From Solibacteraceae bacterium (GTDB lineage Bacteria > Acidobacteriota > Terriglobia > Bryobacterales > Bryobacteraceae): a stretch of 64,000 nt of DNA. The DNA is taken from contig JAJPJX010000093.1 in NCBI GenBank assembly GCA_021324015.1, positions 1-64,000 of the forward strand. The letters run 5' to 3'. The position numbers and the translations under genes were made by a program. The number at the start of each line of letters is the position of its first letter. Positions within the stretch are counted from its first letter, which is position 1. Positions 46,335 through 55,016 of this stretch are shown here, one piece after another. The notes below the pieces were generated by a model. It was given only the letters and a program-made list of their open reading frames with translations. It had not been told where the DNA came from and ran no database searches.

Positions 46335-47610
46335 ACCAGCGCGTAGTCCCCGCTACAAGTGGTACGTGGTGGGCATGCTCTGGTGGATCGCGTTTTTCAA
46401 CTACGCGGACCGCCAGGCGGTGTTTTCGGTCTTCCCGCTGCTCGAGCGGCAGATGCACCTGAGCACCGTGGAACTGGGCCTGCTGGGTTCTTCCTTCGCC
46501 TGGGTCTACGGCCTTTGCGCGCCGTTTGCCGGCGGCATCGTGGACCGGGTCCGCCGCAAGACCGCCATTCTGGGCGGCTTGCAGGCCTGGAGCCTGATCT
46601 GTATGGCCACGGCGCTCTCGCGCAATTTCCGGCAACTGCTCTGGTTCCGCGCCGCGGAAGGTCTGGGCGAAACCTTTTACTTCCCCGCCTCCATGTCGCT
46701 GGTCAGCGACTACCACGATAAGCGCACGCGTTCCCGGGCGCTGGGCACCCATCAGACCAGTGTCTATATCGGCACCATCGCGGGCGGATTCTTCGCCGGG
46801 CTGATCGGACAAGTCTACGGATGGCGCTGGTCTTTTGTGGTGTTCGGCGGCCTGGGCGTTCTGCTGGGCCTGGTGCTCAGCCGCGTCCTGGTGGAACCGC
46901 GCCGCGGGGCGGCCGAGGAGGCCCGGCCGGCGGCGGAAATGCCCGTGCGGGAGGTCCTGCGGCTGATCTGGAGCACGCCTACCGCGGTGATCCTGATGGC
47001 GGCCTTTCTGTGCGCCAACTTCGTCGCGGTGGTGCTGCTTTCCTGGATGCCGACCTTCCTCTACCAACGGTTTCATCTCAGCCTGGCCATGGCCGGCCTC
47101 ACGGCCACCATCTACGTGCAACTGGCCAGCATGGTGGGCTCGCCGCTGGGCGGCTGGCTGGCGGACATCCTGCGCCGGCGCATGCCGGGCGGGCGCATGG
47201 CGGTGCAGGCGGCCGGGGTGCTTTGCGGGGCGCCCTTCGTGGTGCTGTGCGGGGCCACGCAATCCGAAGGCTGGCTGGTGGTCGCTCTGACGGCGTGGGG
47301 CCTGTTCAAGGGGCTGTATGATGGCAACATCTTCGCTTCCATGTTTGACGTGATTCGTCCGGAGGCGCGCGGCACGGCCGCCGGCTTCATGAACATGGTG
47401 GGATGGTTGGGCGGCGGCGGAACCGCCCCGCTCGTCATCGGCTACATCGCCGGGCGGCAGAGCCTGGGGCTGGCCATCTCGATGGCCGCGGTGGTGTACC
47501 TGGCAGCGGGCGCGTTGCTGATCGCCGGCATCCTGGCCTTCGCTCGCCGCGACGTGGCGCGCATGGAGGCGCAGTTGGAGGGGCAATCCGGTGTGGGCCA
47601 TTCCGCTTAG
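46303..47610 (+). CDS. MFS transporter (ACS family, organic-anion type)
   Basis: A 435-residue, 12-helix transporter. Helix 1 is KWYVVGMLWWIAFFNYADRQAVFSVFPLLERQM; the loop 2-3 motif is GIVDRVRRKTAILGG; helix 4/5 ASMSLVSDYHDKRTRSRALGTHQTSVYIGTIAGG. The 'NYADRQ' signature is that of sugar-acid symporters. The GTG start lies inside the aldolase gene, 32 nt before its stop, so translation is coupled. It probably imports the sugar acid or oligomer processed by the neighbouring aldolase and glycosidase. Confidence 0.85.
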   Translation: MPKPSRAPFTEPARSPRYKWYVVGMLWWIAFFNYADRQAVFSVFPLLERQMHLSTVELGLLGSSFAWVYGLCAPFAGGIVDRVRRKTAILGGLQAWSLICMATALSRNFRQLLWFRAAEGLGETFYFPASMSLVSDYHDKRTRSRALGTHQTSVYIGTIAGGFFAGLIGQVYGWRWSFVVFGGLGVLLGLVLSRVLVEPRRGAAEEARPAAEMPVREVLRLIWSTPTAVILMAAFLCANFVAVVLLSWMPTFLYQRFHLSLAMAGLTATIYVQLASMVGSPLGGWLADILRRRMPGGRMAVQAAGVLCGAPFVVLCGATQSEGWLVVALTAWGLFKGLYDGNIFASMFDVIRPEARGTAAGFMNMVGWLGGGGTAPLVIGYIAGRQSLGLAISMAAVVYLAAGALLIAGILAFARRDVARMEAQLEGQSGVGHSA

Positions 47611-48349
47611 CCTGTGCTTCGCCGCCGCGCTCGCGGCGCAATCGCTCGAGATCCGCTCGGAGTTTCAGCGCGTGGATCCCTTCGGGCAGGTAGTGGCGGC
47701 CGACCGCACGGAGCACCCGCGCGAGATTCTCTCCCCCGCCGTGGCCCGGAACGCCTGGACTTCTTTTCAGATCACGGCCACGATTCCCGAGAATACCCCG
47801 TCATTTCTTTACGTCCAGCAAAAGCCGGAGTTCTTCGAGCTTAAACTGTACAAGGAGCTGTACGTCAGGACGCCAGGCGGCTGGGTGCCCGATCCTCTGC
47901 GTGCGGAGAACCTGCCGGCCTTCCTGTTTCTGCCGGACCCGGAGGCGCCCATCCCGGGACAAGCGGTGGTCACCTACTGGCTGGATGTGTGGGTTCCGGA
48001 GAGGACCCCCGCGGGCCGTATGCGCATGCAAGCCGTACTGAAATCAGGCGACCGCTGGGTCATCTCCCCGATGGAAGTGCGAGTGATGGAAGCCGCCGTG
48101 CCGAAGTTGCGCTGGCAGCCCGGCCGAGTGGCGCCGGTGGCCGCCCGCGCGGATGCGTCCGCGTGCGCCATCAACGGCGAATCTGCCCCGCCGGAGACCA
48201 TCCGCCAATCCATCCGGCGCAACGCGGTGCAGTACACCGCGCTGGCCCACAGCCTGGGCACGGCGGCCTCCTGGTGCCAGTCGCCCGGCCCGGACCCGGA
48301 GTGGTTTCTGCGCGCCCGAGAAAAGCTCTTCAAGCTGCCAGTGCAGTAG
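47591..48349 (+). CDS. Secreted protein of unknown function
   Basis: A 252-residue product with a short signal peptide (MWAIPLSLCFAAALAAQ). The mature part has beta-rich segments such as SFQITATIPENTPSFLYVQQKPEFFELKLYKELYV and VTYWLDVWVPERTPAGRMRMQAVLKSGDRWVISPMEVRVMEA. Two Cys residues are widely spaced. I do not recognise a family, though the middle looks like an Ig-like or sandwich domain. The start GTG overlaps the MFS gene by 20 nt, so it is the fourth gene of the operon and may act on the same polysaccharide. Confidence 0.65.
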   Translation: MWAIPLSLCFAAALAAQSLEIRSEFQRVDPFGQVVAADRTEHPREILSPAVARNAWTSFQITATIPENTPSFLYVQQKPEFFELKLYKELYVRTPGGWVPDPLRAENLPAFLFLPDPEAPIPGQAVVTYWLDVWVPERTPAGRMRMQAVLKSGDRWVISPMEVRVMEAAVPKLRWQPGRVAPVAARADASACAINGESAPPETIRQSIRRNAVQYTALAHSLGTAASWCQSPGPDPEWFLRAREKLFKLPVQ

Positions 48350-48459
48350 TCCCAGGCCCAGAGAACACCGGCCTCGGATGCCGGAGCGGACTGTAAGCCC
48401 CCAACCTTGAGCGAAGTCAACAACGTCGTGCAATCGAACTGAATCCTGCTGACGACTTA

Positions 48460-48943
48460 TCAATCCCGAGCGTCTTTAGGAGATGGACTCCCTTTCCCAG
48501 AATCCGCCCCACAAACTGCTTGGCGAGCGCCGAGGTGCCCCCCGGTTTGAACAGGCCCACTTCTGCCCGCAACATTAGATGACCCGCAGGCTCTGCAACA
48601 AAGGGTTGCAATGTCCTGAATAGGTTTGCCGGCACAGATACCCCGGTAAAAGAAATCGACTTTCTGGCAACTGAAGGAGGGTCCTCCACACTGGAGCGGT
48701 TGAGTACACCCCCCCACCCCCGCTGATCGAACAAGAATAATAGTCTAATTGATCCAGCTGATAAGTAACTCGTGAACCGCCGTACGGGCAACTGGTATAA
48801 GAAACACAATCGATGGCACACGTCGCGGTTCTTGTCGAGCAGCCTTGAGCGAACGCTGGAGCGGACGTCCGGAGAATGCCCATGATCAGGAATCCCAGCA
48901 AATACAATCGGAACACAACAACTTCACGATAGGATATTGGCAT
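48460..48943 (-). pseudogene. Cys-rich secreted protein split by a one-base shift at a G7 tract
   Basis: An ATG with an excellent SD (AAGGAGG, about 9 nt upstream) opens a protein with signal sequence LYLLGFLIMGILRTSAPAFAQ. The mature part is QGCSTRTATCAIDCVSYTSC, later YYSCSISGGGG. At 48709-48715 the coding strand has G7 after GGGGGT. In the zero frame the sequence loses its Cys pattern and ends near 48575. Removing one G restores a Cys-rich frame (CTQPLQCGGPSFSC; YRGICAG; ATLCCRACG; AVCGADSG) to a TGA at 48460, giving about 160 residues. This suggests a sequencing error, a recent frameshift or a phase-variable tract. Function unknown; possibly a disulfide-rich surface or effector-like protein. 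Confidence 0.6.
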
Positions 48944-48990
48944 TTTTGGATACCTCCTTAGACTAGACCTAGCTGTTAGTCTTGGTGCTC

Positions 48991-49971
48991 TTATCGACCG
49001 CTATAGACTGCCAGACTGGCGCGAGGTGAGACGATGAAAAATTCGCCTTCAGTGGCTCCGATATAGCCTCCCGGCATGTAGCCTGCCGGGTTTGCTGCGG
49101 TCTTGTATTCGGCGTACGTTGGGATTGCGAACCGCAAGCTCTCCTGAACGTTACCTTGACCGTCGAGTTTCAGAACCACAGCGCCTTCGGCCAACGGATG
49201 ACAGAGTATCGATATATAGAGACTTCCGATGGGACTGTTGGCCAAGGAGTCGAGCAATACCGCCCCAGGATGGCCACACTCGGCGCAACCCGCGCGAGCG
49301 GCTTGGACTTCCGGTGCGTCGAGCAGGGCCGTTCGGACAACACCGCCTTCGAGATCCCCTATCGTTATTTCTGCTTCGATTGCTTTTACAACAGCGAAGC
49401 GTGTGCCCGTCACGGGCCGGATGTGGAACACGCGCGCAGGCCCAACCCGCATTACAGGCGTCCAACTTGAACCAGACAACGACGCAACGAGGCCTTCCGA
49501 AGTAACGAGGACGGGCACATCATTCACCAGAGTCATATCCGCCACGCCTGAAACTCCCAACACTGGAATACGCTGGAACTCCGTGCCACTTTGATCGAAG
49601 ACGACCAATCGAAGACCTGTGGGCTCGCTATGCAGCAACACATACACCCTGCCTTTCGAGTCCACGCCGAAAAATCGCCCGTGATTCTGCCTCGGGCCGA
49701 TGTGGATGGTCTTCTTCAATACACCGTCTTGGTCTGTACGCAAAATCACGGAACGGGCGTCGTCAGCGGTCGGGTTCATAGAGCCCAGGAAGTAGAGGCC
49801 AGTCGGGTGGGCGATGAAATAGTCAACAAATTTAAGGTTTGTTTGAACCGCCAACGGAAGTTCCTGGCGGATCTCAATAACTCTTAGAGGTGTGGCCATC
49901 GGAATATCCGCCGCACGCATGGCGCATGCTTGGGCCGCGATCACTAAAAGATATAAAGATCTTAAAGGCAT
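48991..49971 (-). CDS. Secreted beta-propeller-like protein
   Basis: The ATG with GGAGG 8 nt upstream gives 326 residues; the frame runs far upstream through cysN in the wrong frame and should be ignored. The signal peptide is PLRSLYLLVIAAQACAMRA. The mature sequence has blade-like units (FVDYFIAHPTGLYFLGSM; FFGVDSKGRVYVLLHSEPTGLRLVVFDQSGTEFQRIPV; PVLVTSEGLVASLSGS; VVLKLDGQGNVQESLRF), resembling six-bladed NHL/6-phosphogluconolactonase-type propellers. It carries one CAECGHP segment. There is no obvious catalytic site. The Cys-rich gene follows 47 bp later with its own SD, so the two may be co-transcribed. Confidence 0.65.
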   Translation of the reverse strand: MPLRSLYLLVIAAQACAMRAADIPMATPLRVIEIRQELPLAVQTNLKFVDYFIAHPTGLYFLGSMNPTADDARSVILRTDQDGVLKKTIHIGPRQNHGRFFGVDSKGRVYVLLHSEPTGLRLVVFDQSGTEFQRIPVLGVSGVADMTLVNDVPVLVTSEGLVASLSGSSWTPVMRVGPARVFHIRPVTGTRFAVVKAIEAEITIGDLEGGVVRTALLDAPEVQAARAGCAECGHPGAVLLDSLANSPIGSLYISILCHPLAEGAVVLKLDGQGNVQESLRFAIPTYAEYKTAANPAGYMPGGYIGATEGEFFIVSPRASLAVYSGR

Positions 49972-50213
49972 TAATATCGCCTCCAGTGCAGAAGTGTAAA
50001 TGATCCATCGACCGCTGTCAATAGTATTTAATGAACAATTTCGGACATTTAATGGGCTACCACACCACTTAGCAGCGTTGCGCACGCTCCGTCGGCCTGT
50101 AATTGTCTGTAATACTAATCCCGTGGGGCTAATCCAGGGGGCGAAGATCAATAAACCGGGCACCAGGATTCCCAGCGCGATACCCGCGCCCGAAACAACC
50201 CACGGGGACGTCT
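49972..50213 (-). other. Intergenic region between cysN and the propeller-like gene
   Basis: Mostly A+T-richer sequence. On the minus strand the segment after the cysN stop reads as an open hydrophobic stretch (VVSGAGIALGILVPGLLIFAPW) without a proper start, possibly a remnant of a membrane protein. The SD for the downstream gene lies at its end. No promoter was assigned. Confidence 0.3.
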
Positions 50214-51965
50214 TTAGATGCCGCCGCCCTGCGCGAAGTCCCCTTCGCCGGCGAGCACGCCGCGCTTCTCGAGCAGGCTGCAAATCTCCTCGGCGGCCCG
50301 GTCGAGGTTCCCGGAGAGGCTCGCCGCGTCCACTTCCAGGAACTGATCCGCGCCCACCAGGCGGCTGGCCCGCTCCCTTTCGGCGGCGTCCTCCGGCCGC
50401 ACGGAGCAGATGGTGATCATGCCGGCCGCATTGGAGATTTTCGCCAGTTCGGCCAGGATGAAGGCATCCTTCTCGTCGGCCAGCACGTGCACCAGGCAGC
50501 CGCGGTCGAACAATTTGCGCTCCACCACGAACGCCAGTTCCGGGTTGCCCTCCAGCCAGATGGTAGCCGCGTGGTGGCCGTAGCGCGAGGCGCGTTCCGG
50601 AGGCGAGACCCGGCTGTTCTCGAACGTCAGGCCGTCGAGCAGCGTGCTCTTCAGTTGGGCTTCCCGGGGTTCGCGGCCCGTGATCATGCCCGCGCCCACG
50701 GTTTCGTTGGAGATCGGGTCGATCAGGATGAAGCTGCCCGTGGCACGGTTGCGCTTGTAGGGATCGAAGAACAGCGGCCGGTGCGTTTCGATCACCACAG
50801 CGCCGATTTCGTTGAGTTCCAGACGGGTGGCGGGCTCCTTCTCCAGCGTGTTGACGTTGACTTTGTAACGGATGGCGCGCACGCCGGCGCGGACCACCTG
50901 GGTGGTGTGCTTCACCAGGTAGGGGCGGCCCGGATCGAGCGGCGTGTGGCTCATCCAGACCATGCGGGCGTCCAGCTGCTTGGCCACGTGCGGGGCGTGT
51001 GTGGGGTGCACCAGCATGTCGCCGCGGCTGATGTCGATCTCGTCCTCCAGAGTCACGGTGACCGACATGGGCGGAAATGCCCGGGACAGGTTGCCGTCGT
51101 AGGTCGCGATGGCCTTCACCCGCGTGGTGCGGCCGGAGGGCAGCACCATAACGGTGTCTCCCGGCCTGATCACTCCCGAAGCCACCTGGCCGCCGTACCC
51201 GCGGAAATCCAGGTTGGGGCGGATCACGTACTGCACCGGAAAGCGCATCTCCGTGAGGTTGCGGTCGCTGGCGATGTGCACGGTCTCCAGGTAATGCAGC
51301 AGGCTCTCGCCGGTGAACCACGGCATGCGATCGCTTTTTTCCACCACGTTGTCGCCATGCAGGGCGCTAATGGGGATGAAGTGCAGGTCGGGAACCTGGA
51401 ATTGCGCCACGAACCCGTCGAACTCCTGGCGGATGTTCTCGAACACTTCCTCGCTGAAGTCCACCAGGTCCATTTTGTTGACCGCGACCACCATGTGCTG
51501 GATGCCCAGCAGAGCCGCGATGAAGGCGTGGCGGCGCGACTGCGGCAGTACGCCGTGGCGCGCATCCACCAGGATGATGGCCAGGTTGGCAGTGGAAGCG
51601 CCGGTGGCCATGTTGCGGGTGTATTGTTCGTGGCCCGGCGTGTCGGCGATGATGAACTTCCGCTTGGGCGTCGAGAAGTAGCGGTAGGCCACGTCGATGG
51701 TGATGCCCTGCTCCCGCTCGGCCCGCAGCCCGTCAGTCAGCAGCGCGAAATCCAGCGGCCCGGACGTCTGGTTGACGCTGACCTTCCGCACCGAGGCCAA
51801 CTGATCCTCGTAGACCCCCTTGGAGTCGTACAACAGCCGGCCGATCAGCGTGGACTTGCCATCATCCACGCTGCCCGCCGTGGAGAACCGCAAAAGTTCC
51901 TTTTCTTCGTTCTGACGGAGGAAGCTTTCGATGTCCGTCACGGTCACCGGGGTCGTCGAGGTCAT
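50214..51965 (-). CDS. cysN: Sulfate adenylyltransferase large subunit (CysN) with degenerate APS-kinase-like domain
   Basis: The GTPase subunit of ATP sulfurylase, which couples GTP hydrolysis to formation of APS. The P-loop GSVDDGKST is at 31-39, DTPGH at about 112 and NKMDLVD at about 166; EF-Tu-like domains II and III run to about 440. From about 455 to 583 the sequence [35 protein letters not shown] aligns with the CysC start 'GATIWLTGLSGSGKST', but the Walker A is gone, so the fused kinase domain is probably inactive. The ATG overlaps the cysD stop (TGATG). Confidence 0.92.
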   Translation of the reverse strand: MTSTTPVTVTDIESFLRQNEEKELLRFSTAGSVDDGKSTLIGRLLYDSKGVYEDQLASVRKVSVNQTSGPLDFALLTDGLRAEREQGITIDVAYRYFSTPKRKFIIADTPGHEQYTRNMATGASTANLAIILVDARHGVLPQSRRHAFIAALLGIQHMVVAVNKMDLVDFSEEVFENIRQEFDGFVAQFQVPDLHFIPISALHGDNVVEKSDRMPWFTGESLLHYLETVHIASDRNLTEMRFPVQYVIRPNLDFRGYGGQVASGVIRPGDTVMVLPSGRTTRVKAIATYDGNLSRAFPPMSVTVTLEDEIDISRGDMLVHPTHAPHVAKQLDARMVWMSHTPLDPGRPYLVKHTTQVVRAGVRAIRYKVNVNTLEKEPATRLELNEIGAVVIETHRPLFFDPYKRNRATGSFILIDPISNETVGAGMITGREPREAQLKSTLLDGLTFENSRVSPPERASRYGHHAATIWLEGNPELAFVVERKLFDRGCLVHVLADEKDAFILAELAKISNAAGMITICSVRPEDAAERERASRLVGADQFLEVDAASLSGNLDRAAEEICSLLEKRGVLAGEGDFAQGGGI

Positions 51966-52870
51966 CAGAAATACCCTTCCCGCTTCTTCAGTTCCATGGA
52001 GCCTTCCTGGTCGTGGTCGATCACGCGGTTCTCTCGCTCCGACCGCCGGAACAACATCATCTCCTCGATAATCTTCGGCACGGTGTCGGCCTCGGACCGG
52101 ATGGCGCCGGTGCAGGGACTGCAGCCCAGCGACCGCATGCGGCACATCACCTTCTCGGTTCGCTCGCCCGGCAGCAGAGGGATATCCTGCTCCACCGGAA
52201 TCAGCGTGTTGCCTCGCACCACCATGTCGCGCTCCTTGGCAAAGTACAGCGGCACGATGGGAATGTTTTCCAGGTAGATGTACTGCCAGACATCCAGTTC
52301 CGTCCAGTTGGAAAGCGGGAAGACGCGAATGCTCTCCCCTTTGTCCACCCGGGCGTTGAACAGGTTCCAGAGTTCCGGCCGCTGGTTTTTGGGGTCCCAC
52401 TGGCCAAAAGAATCGCGGAAAGAGTAGATCCGCTCTTTGGCGCGCGACTTTTCCTCGTCCCGGCGGGCGCCCCCAAAGGCGGCATCATAGCCGCCCTCCG
52501 CCAGTGCGTCCAAAAGCGAGCGGGTCTTGAGCAGGCCGCAGCACTTCGAGGTTCCCAGGCGAAATGGGTTGGCGCCCTCCTCGATGGCCTTCCAGTTGGT
52601 GTGCACAATCAGGCGCGCCCCGATTTCGGCCGTGAAACGATCCCGGAATTCGATCATTTCCCGAAACTTATAAGTCGTGTCGATGTGCAGCAAAGGGAAG
52701 GGGATTTTGCCCGGATAGAAGGCCTTCTGAGCCAGGCGCACCATCACCGACGAATCTTTGCCGATGGAATACAGCATTACCGGCCGCTGAAATTCGGCAA
52801 CCACTTCGCGGAGGATGTGGATGCTCTCCGCTTCCAGCATACGGAGATGTGTTAAGGTCAGCTTATCCAC
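51965..52870 (-). CDS. cysD: Sulfate adenylyltransferase small subunit
   Basis: A 301-residue PP-loop ATPase that forms APS from ATP and sulfate. [16 protein letters not shown] (SIGKDSS at 35-41) is the PP-loop, [20 protein letters not shown] follows, and [53 protein letters not shown] and [12 protein letters not shown] are family hallmarks. The end runs into KKREGYF, usual for CysD. The GTG start lies 6 nt after a TAATCT box, so the mRNA is probably leaderless. No separate intact cysC is in the window. Confidence 0.96.
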   Translation of the reverse strand: MDKLTLTHLRMLEAESIHILREVVAEFQRPVMLYSIGKDSSVMVRLAQKAFYPGKIPFPLLHIDTTYKFREMIEFRDRFTAEIGARLIVHTNWKAIEEGANPFRLGTSKCCGLLKTRSLLDALAEGGYDAAFGGARRDEEKSRAKERIYSFRDSFGQWDPKNQRPELWNLFNARVDKGESIRVFPLSNWTELDVWQYIYLENIPIVPLYFAKERDMVVRGNTLIPVEQDIPLLPGERTEKVMCRMRSLGCSPCTGAIRSEADTVPKIIEEMMLFRRSERENRVIDHDQEGSMELKKREGYF

Positions 52871-52876
52871 GTCTCA

Positions 52877-52888
52877 AGATTATAGGAT
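52877..52888. promoter_or_regulatory. Overlapping divergent -10 boxes of cysD and the M28 peptidase gene
   Basis: Minus strand TAATCT (52877-52882), then 6 nt to the cysD GTG. Plus strand TAGGAT (52883-52888), then 8 nt to the peptidase ATG. Only 26 bp separate the two start codons and the two boxes are adjacent, so polymerase binding must be mutually exclusive. Confidence 0.5.
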
Positions 52889-52896
52889 ACTACGCA

Positions 52897-54537
52897 ATGG
52901 CGCCAAACTCCATCTGGATTGGGGTGATTGTCCTAGGACTAGCCTTCCCAGCGGCCCCCCAGTCCGAGCCGCTCTCGGGCGCGCGCATTCGCGCCCACGT
53001 GCGGTTTCTCGCCAGCGATTTGCTGGAAGGACGCGGCGTGGGCACGCGGGGCGGCCAGTTGGCGACCGAATACATCGCTACCCAGTTTGCCCTGGCGGGG
53101 CTCCAGCCTGGCGGCGATCACGGCACTTATTTTCAGCAGGTTCCGCTAGTAGGTGTAACCACCGGGGAGGGCGCTACCCTGGCTGCCGCGGCGAAGCGCA
53201 AGACCGAGCCTTTCCGCTGGCTGGAGGACTTCGTGGCCAACAGCCAGACCCAACAGCCGGAAACCCGCTTCGATGCCGAAGCCATATTCGTCGGTCATGG
53301 CATCGTGGCGCCGGAATTTCATTGGGATGACTTCAAGGGTGTGGATGTACGGGGAAAAGTACTGGTACTGTTCACCAACGAGCCTGCATCCAACGATCCC
53401 AGGTTTTTCGGCGGCCGGGCCCTTACTTACTACGGCCGGTGGACCTACAAGTACGAAGAGGCCCAGCGCAAGGGGGCGCTGGGCTGCCTGATCATCCACA
53501 CCAGGCCCACCGCCGGCTACGGCTGGGAGGTGGTGCGGAATTCCTGGGGCCGCGAGCAACCATTCGTAACGGTAGCGCCAGGCGAACCCACGCTGGCCAT
53601 TGCCGGGTGGCTCGCCAAAGACGCTGGCGAAAGGCTGCTGCAGATGTCGGGTCACGACGTGGATGAGTTGCTCTCAGCGTCTGATTCGCGAGATTTTCGG
53701 CCGATTCCCCTGGGAGTCCGCATCCGCGGGTACCTGCCCAGCCGCATCCGGGCCCTGGACACCCGCAACGTGGCGGGCGTGGTGCCCGGCAGCGACCCGA
53801 AGCTGCAATCGGAGGCTGTGCTCTTCACCGCGCACTGGGATCATTTGGGCATCGGCACGCCGGTCAACGGCGACGCCATTTACAACGGCGCGGTGGACAA
53901 CGCCACCGGCTGCGGGGTGCTGCTCGAGCTGGCGCGGGCCTGGGCAGGCTTGCCGGAAAAGCCGCGGCGCTCCGCGGTCTTCCTGGCGGTGACTGCGGAA
54001 GAGGGTGGGCTGCGGGGCTCCGAGTATTACGGCTTGCACCCGGCTTTCCCTGCCGGCAGAACGGCGCTGGCGCTGAATTACGACGCCCTGTTTCCCTTTG
54101 GCCGCACGCGCGACGTGGTGGTGGCCGGCGCCGAGCGCACTACCCTCTGGCCGCTGGTGCAGCAGATCGCCCGACGCATGGAACTGGCCATCAAGCCAGA
54201 TCCCCGCCCCGAACAGGGGAGCTATTACCGCTCCGACCATTTTTCGCTGGCGCGCGTGGGCATCCCGGCCTTCACCATCGAAAACGGTACGGATTTCTAC
54301 GGCAAGCCGGCGGATTTCAGCGAACGTCTGTTCGAGGAATTCAACTCGAAGCACTACCACCAGCCGTCGGACGAGTACCACGAGGATTGGGATTTCTCGG
54401 GGCTCGAAGAAATGTCGCGCTTCGGATTCGTGATCGGCACGGCGGTAGCCAACCAGGACACCTTGCCCACGTGGAACAAAGGCGACGAATTCCTGGCGGC
54501 GCGGCAGAAGAGCGGGGTGACGGGCGGCTCGCGCTAG
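52897..54537 (+). CDS. Exported M28-family aminopeptidase with PA domain
   Basis: The ATG gives 546 residues with an export signal (WIGVIVLGLAFPAAPQ). An upstream frame inside cysD is not used. An inserted PA domain is at about 120-260 (KVLVLFTNEPASNDPRFFGGRALTYYGRWTYKYEEAQRKGALGCLIIHT). The M28 zinc site shows TAHWDHLGIG (His, Asp), YNGAVDNATGCGVLLELA (metal-bridging Asp), VTAEEGGLRGSEYY (catalytic Glu pair), ALNYDALFPFG and KHYHQPSDEY (distal His). All key residues appear to be present. It removes N-terminal residues from peptides in the periplasm. The gene is divergent from cysD and converges with ispF. Confidence 0.9.
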   Translation: MAPNSIWIGVIVLGLAFPAAPQSEPLSGARIRAHVRFLASDLLEGRGVGTRGGQLATEYIATQFALAGLQPGGDHGTYFQQVPLVGVTTGEGATLAAAAKRKTEPFRWLEDFVANSQTQQPETRFDAEAIFVGHGIVAPEFHWDDFKGVDVRGKVLVLFTNEPASNDPRFFGGRALTYYGRWTYKYEEAQRKGALGCLIIHTRPTAGYGWEVVRNSWGREQPFVTVAPGEPTLAIAGWLAKDAGERLLQMSGHDVDELLSASDSRDFRPIPLGVRIRGYLPSRIRALDTRNVAGVVPGSDPKLQSEAVLFTAHWDHLGIGTPVNGDAIYNGAVDNATGCGVLLELARAWAGLPEKPRRSAVFLAVTAEEGGLRGSEYYGLHPAFPAGRTALALNYDALFPFGRTRDVVVAGAERTTLWPLVQQIARRMELAIKPDPRPEQGSYYRSDHFSLARVGIPAFTIENGTDFYGKPADFSERLFEEFNSKHYHQPSDEYHEDWDFSGLEEMSRFGFVIGTAVANQDTLPTWNKGDEFLAARQKSGVTGGSR

Positions 54538-55016
54538 GCCCGCTCGACGGTGACGATGGCCTGCGCTTCGGCCGAGCGCCCCTCGCCCACCGGGCCGACG
54601 TTTTCGGCGGTCTTGAACTTGACCGAGACGCGATCCAGTGCCAGGCCCAGCGTGGCTGCCAGCTTCTCGCGGATGGCCAGCCGGTAGTCTTTCAGCTTGG
54701 GCCGCTCCAGGATTACGGTCGAGTCCACATGCACGACGCGGAAGCCCCGCTGCTCCACCAACTCTCGCGCGTGCGCCAGGAAGCGCAGGCTGTCCGCGCC
54801 CTTCCAGCGGGGATCGGAATCCGGGAAGTGCAGGCCGATATCGCCCAGCGCGGCAGCTCCCAGCAGCGCGTCGGTGATGGCGTGCGCCAGCACGTCGGCA
54901 TCGGAGTGGCCCTCCAGGCCCAGTTCGGAAGGAATGGTGATACCCCCCAGGATGAGGGGCCGCCCCGGGGCCAGCCGGTGGACATCCCACCCGAGGCCGC
55001 TGCGATATTCGCTCAC
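54534..55016 (-). CDS. ispF: 2-C-methyl-D-erythritol 2,4-cyclodiphosphate synthase
   Basis: A 160-residue enzyme of the MEP isoprenoid pathway that cyclises CDP-ME 2-phosphate. GLGWDVHRL (DxH zinc motif, about 8-16), LEGHSDADVLAHAITDALLGAAALGDIGLHFPDSDPRWKGADS and VKFKTAENVGPVGEGRSAEAQAIV are diagnostic. The GTG start overlaps the ispD stop (GTGA). The TAG lies in a CTAG that also serves as the stop of the convergent M28 gene. Confidence 0.97.
   Translation of the reverse strand: MSEYRSGLGWDVHRLAPGRPLILGGITIPSELGLEGHSDADVLAHAITDALLGAAALGDIGLHFPDSDPRWKGADSLRFLAHARELVEQRGFRVVHVDSTVILERPKLKDYRLAIREKLAATLGLALDRVSVKFKTAENVGPVGEGRSAEAQAIVTVERA

Noticed and set aside
49972-51321. Extension of the propeller-like gene frame through cysN
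   Set aside because: It runs antisense-free but out of frame through cysN; the ATG at 49971 has an SD and signal peptide, so the extension is meaningless.
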